This document shows, piece by piece, positions 6,239 to 7,019 of a DNA stretch of 7,019 bases; position 1 is the first letter of the stretch; every line of letters starts with the position of its first letter. The DNA is from Eikenella halliae (GTDB taxonomy: Bacteria; Pseudomonadota; Gammaproteobacteria; Burkholderiales; Neisseriaceae). The DNA is taken from contig NZ_LXSQ01000025.1 of the NCBI RefSeq assembly GCF_001648475.1, positions 1 to 7,019 on the forward strand, written 5' to 3'. The notes below the pieces were generated by a model. That model did not search any database. It was not told the DNA's origin and saw only the letters and a program-made list of their open reading frames with translations. The position numbers and the translations under genes were made by a program.

Positions 6239-6695
6239 CTAGGGCATATTATGCTTTACCAATTGTTTCAAAAATGAAAACTTTAACTCTATTCCACTAT
6301 TATTAAAATACCATTCTCATTTCTTTAATTACAGCTCAAAATGCTCTTTCGGAATACCGTTAAACTTACGCAACATGGTATTTTTGCCTGATTCCAAAAA
6401 TTCTCAATGTTGTTGATGTGGTTCAGGCGGTCTGTAAATTCTTTGAAATGGTTGATGCAGTAATGGGCAAAACCGCTCATGTCCAACTGGTTGTAATTGC
6501 TCAGGGGCTGTCTGTGTAAACAATGCTGCCCAGCATGATTTTTCTTTTGATGACAGGCAGTAATGCTTCAGGCTTAGCATCATCCAGCACAACTGTATTA
6601 AAGACCAGTTCTTACCGGTTTAAGATACCGAAAATGACCACTTTGTCTGCTGTCTCACGCCCGCGCTTGTCTTTCGGTGCCTATTGAGTATTTCG
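6239..6695 (-). pseudogene. IS1595-family transposase, decayed, N-terminus missing
   Basis: Recognisable IS1595 blocks appear in different minus-strand frames. RGRETADKVVIFGILNR (about 6667-6617) is followed by an in-frame TAA. Then comes ELVFNTVVLDDAKPEALLPV and IVYTDS; a frame change leads to NQLDMSGFAHYCINHF and NHINNIENFWNQAK, the block with the late catalytic residues. Another change gives LRKFNGIPKEHFEL, then KQLVKHNMP and TAG at 6241-6239. At least three frameshifts and one or more stops make it inactive. The region corresponding to DESYFGG survives only as a trace near 6680-6692, and the helix-turn-helix part is gone. Its sequence differs from the left-end IS1016 transposase, so it is a separate, older insertion. 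Confidence 0.75.
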
Positions 6696-6810
6696 AGGGT
6701 AACATAGTTGCTAGTCTAGTATATAGCTCCTTCGGAAATTGTTGTGCTTGAGATGCGAATGCGTGGATGGCAATCATCCTTTTTCTAGTCCCACTCATCC
6801 GTCTCTTGGT
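6696..6810. other. Unassigned intergenic stretch between the IS1595 remnant and the phosphoesterase gene
   Basis: About 115 bases with no gene, RNA or clear repeat that I can recognise. It may contain the missing IS end, but no inverted-repeat partner to the sequence downstream of 6239 could be matched by eye. Confidence 0.3.
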
Positions 6811-7019
6811 TCACACCATCAAAAACGGCAGCCCGTCCTTGATTTGCTGCCGCCCCGCCGGGCTGTCGGGCTTAAACTCTTCCTGATAGTAGCCGATGGT
6901 GTTGCTCACCGTCGGAATGCCGTATTCGTTGGCGTAACACACGGGCAGGTGTTGGTGGGCATGGCCGTGGATGCAGGCTGCAAGCTTTTCAGGTAGCCCG
7001 ATTTCCGCATCCTCTGCCC
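6811..7019 (-). CDS. Calcineurin-like metallophosphoesterase, C-terminal 69 residues (partial)
   Basis: Minus-strand frame entering from the right edge and ending at TGA 6813-6811. It contains CIHGHAHQHLPVCYANEYG followed by IPTVSNTIGYY. HGHAH is the last metal-binding GHxH motif of calcineurin-like phosphoesterases, and the strand plus Asn/Gly-Tyr turn after it is the usual C-terminal pattern of the family, where the enzyme hydrolyses phosphate esters at a dinuclear metal centre. The substrate cannot be told from this fragment. The ending QQIKDGLPFLMV appears complete. Base composition is clearly richer in GC than the recombinase operon, so this is probably the resident chromosome. It contains a DNA-uptake-like word at 6988-6999. 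Confidence 0.7.
   Translation of the reverse strand, partial: AEDAEIGLPEKLAACIHGHAHQHLPVCYANEYGIPTVSNTIGYYQEEFKPDSPAGRQQIKDGLPFLMV

Noticed and set aside
6739..6996. 85-aa plus-strand frame at the right end
   Set aside because: Lies opposite the phosphoesterase C-terminus, whose HGHAH motif identifies the minus strand as coding.
1..7019. CRISPR array, tRNA, rRNA or riboswitch
   Set aside because: No regularly spaced repeats and no recognisable RNA gene or aptamer pattern seen on either strand.

Overview
The flanks look like Neisseriaceae (Neisseria, Kingella or Eikenella type). They carry IS1016-group (IS1595 family) transposase sequence, a decayed MmeI-like restriction-modification locus, DNA-uptake-sequence-like words, and coding DNA of roughly balanced base composition. 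The middle of the window, about 244-5200, is much more AT-rich, with AAA/ATT/TTA-rich codons, and looks imported.

Layout. 1-243: the 5' end of an IS1016-type element on the minus strand, with its terminal repeat at 225-240. 244-5198: a tightly packed plus-strand operon of three tyrosine recombinases followed by a small TnpC-like coiled-coil protein, resembling the tnpA-tnpB-tnpC core of Tn554-like transposons but with an extra recombinase in the middle. 5202-about 5300: a second IS1016-type terminal repeat with a short remnant of a transposase 3' end, in the same orientation as the left copy. About 5300-6178: minus-strand remains of an MmeI-like methyltransferase/nuclease gene (N-terminal part only, with a nonsense codon) and of a neighbouring gene that resembles the front of a GIY-YIG nuclease. 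6239-6695: a heavily frameshifted minus-strand IS1595-family transposase. 6811-7019: the C-terminal end of a minus-strand calcineurin-like metallophosphoesterase.

How the parts work together. In intact relatives the three recombinases and the small protein would act together at the ends of one element. Here three of the four genes are damaged. The first has lost its N-terminus at the IS end, the second has one in-frame TAA between its Arg I and box II motifs, and the fourth is split by a frame change exactly at an A_AAA_AAG slippery heptamer. Only the third (680 aa) is intact and keeps the full catalytic set. Neither transposon end nor any cargo gene is visible, so this is most simply a fossil element bracketed and eroded by insertion sequences. 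The heptamer still deserves a test as a programmed -1 frameshift. I do not see a clearly undescribed system.
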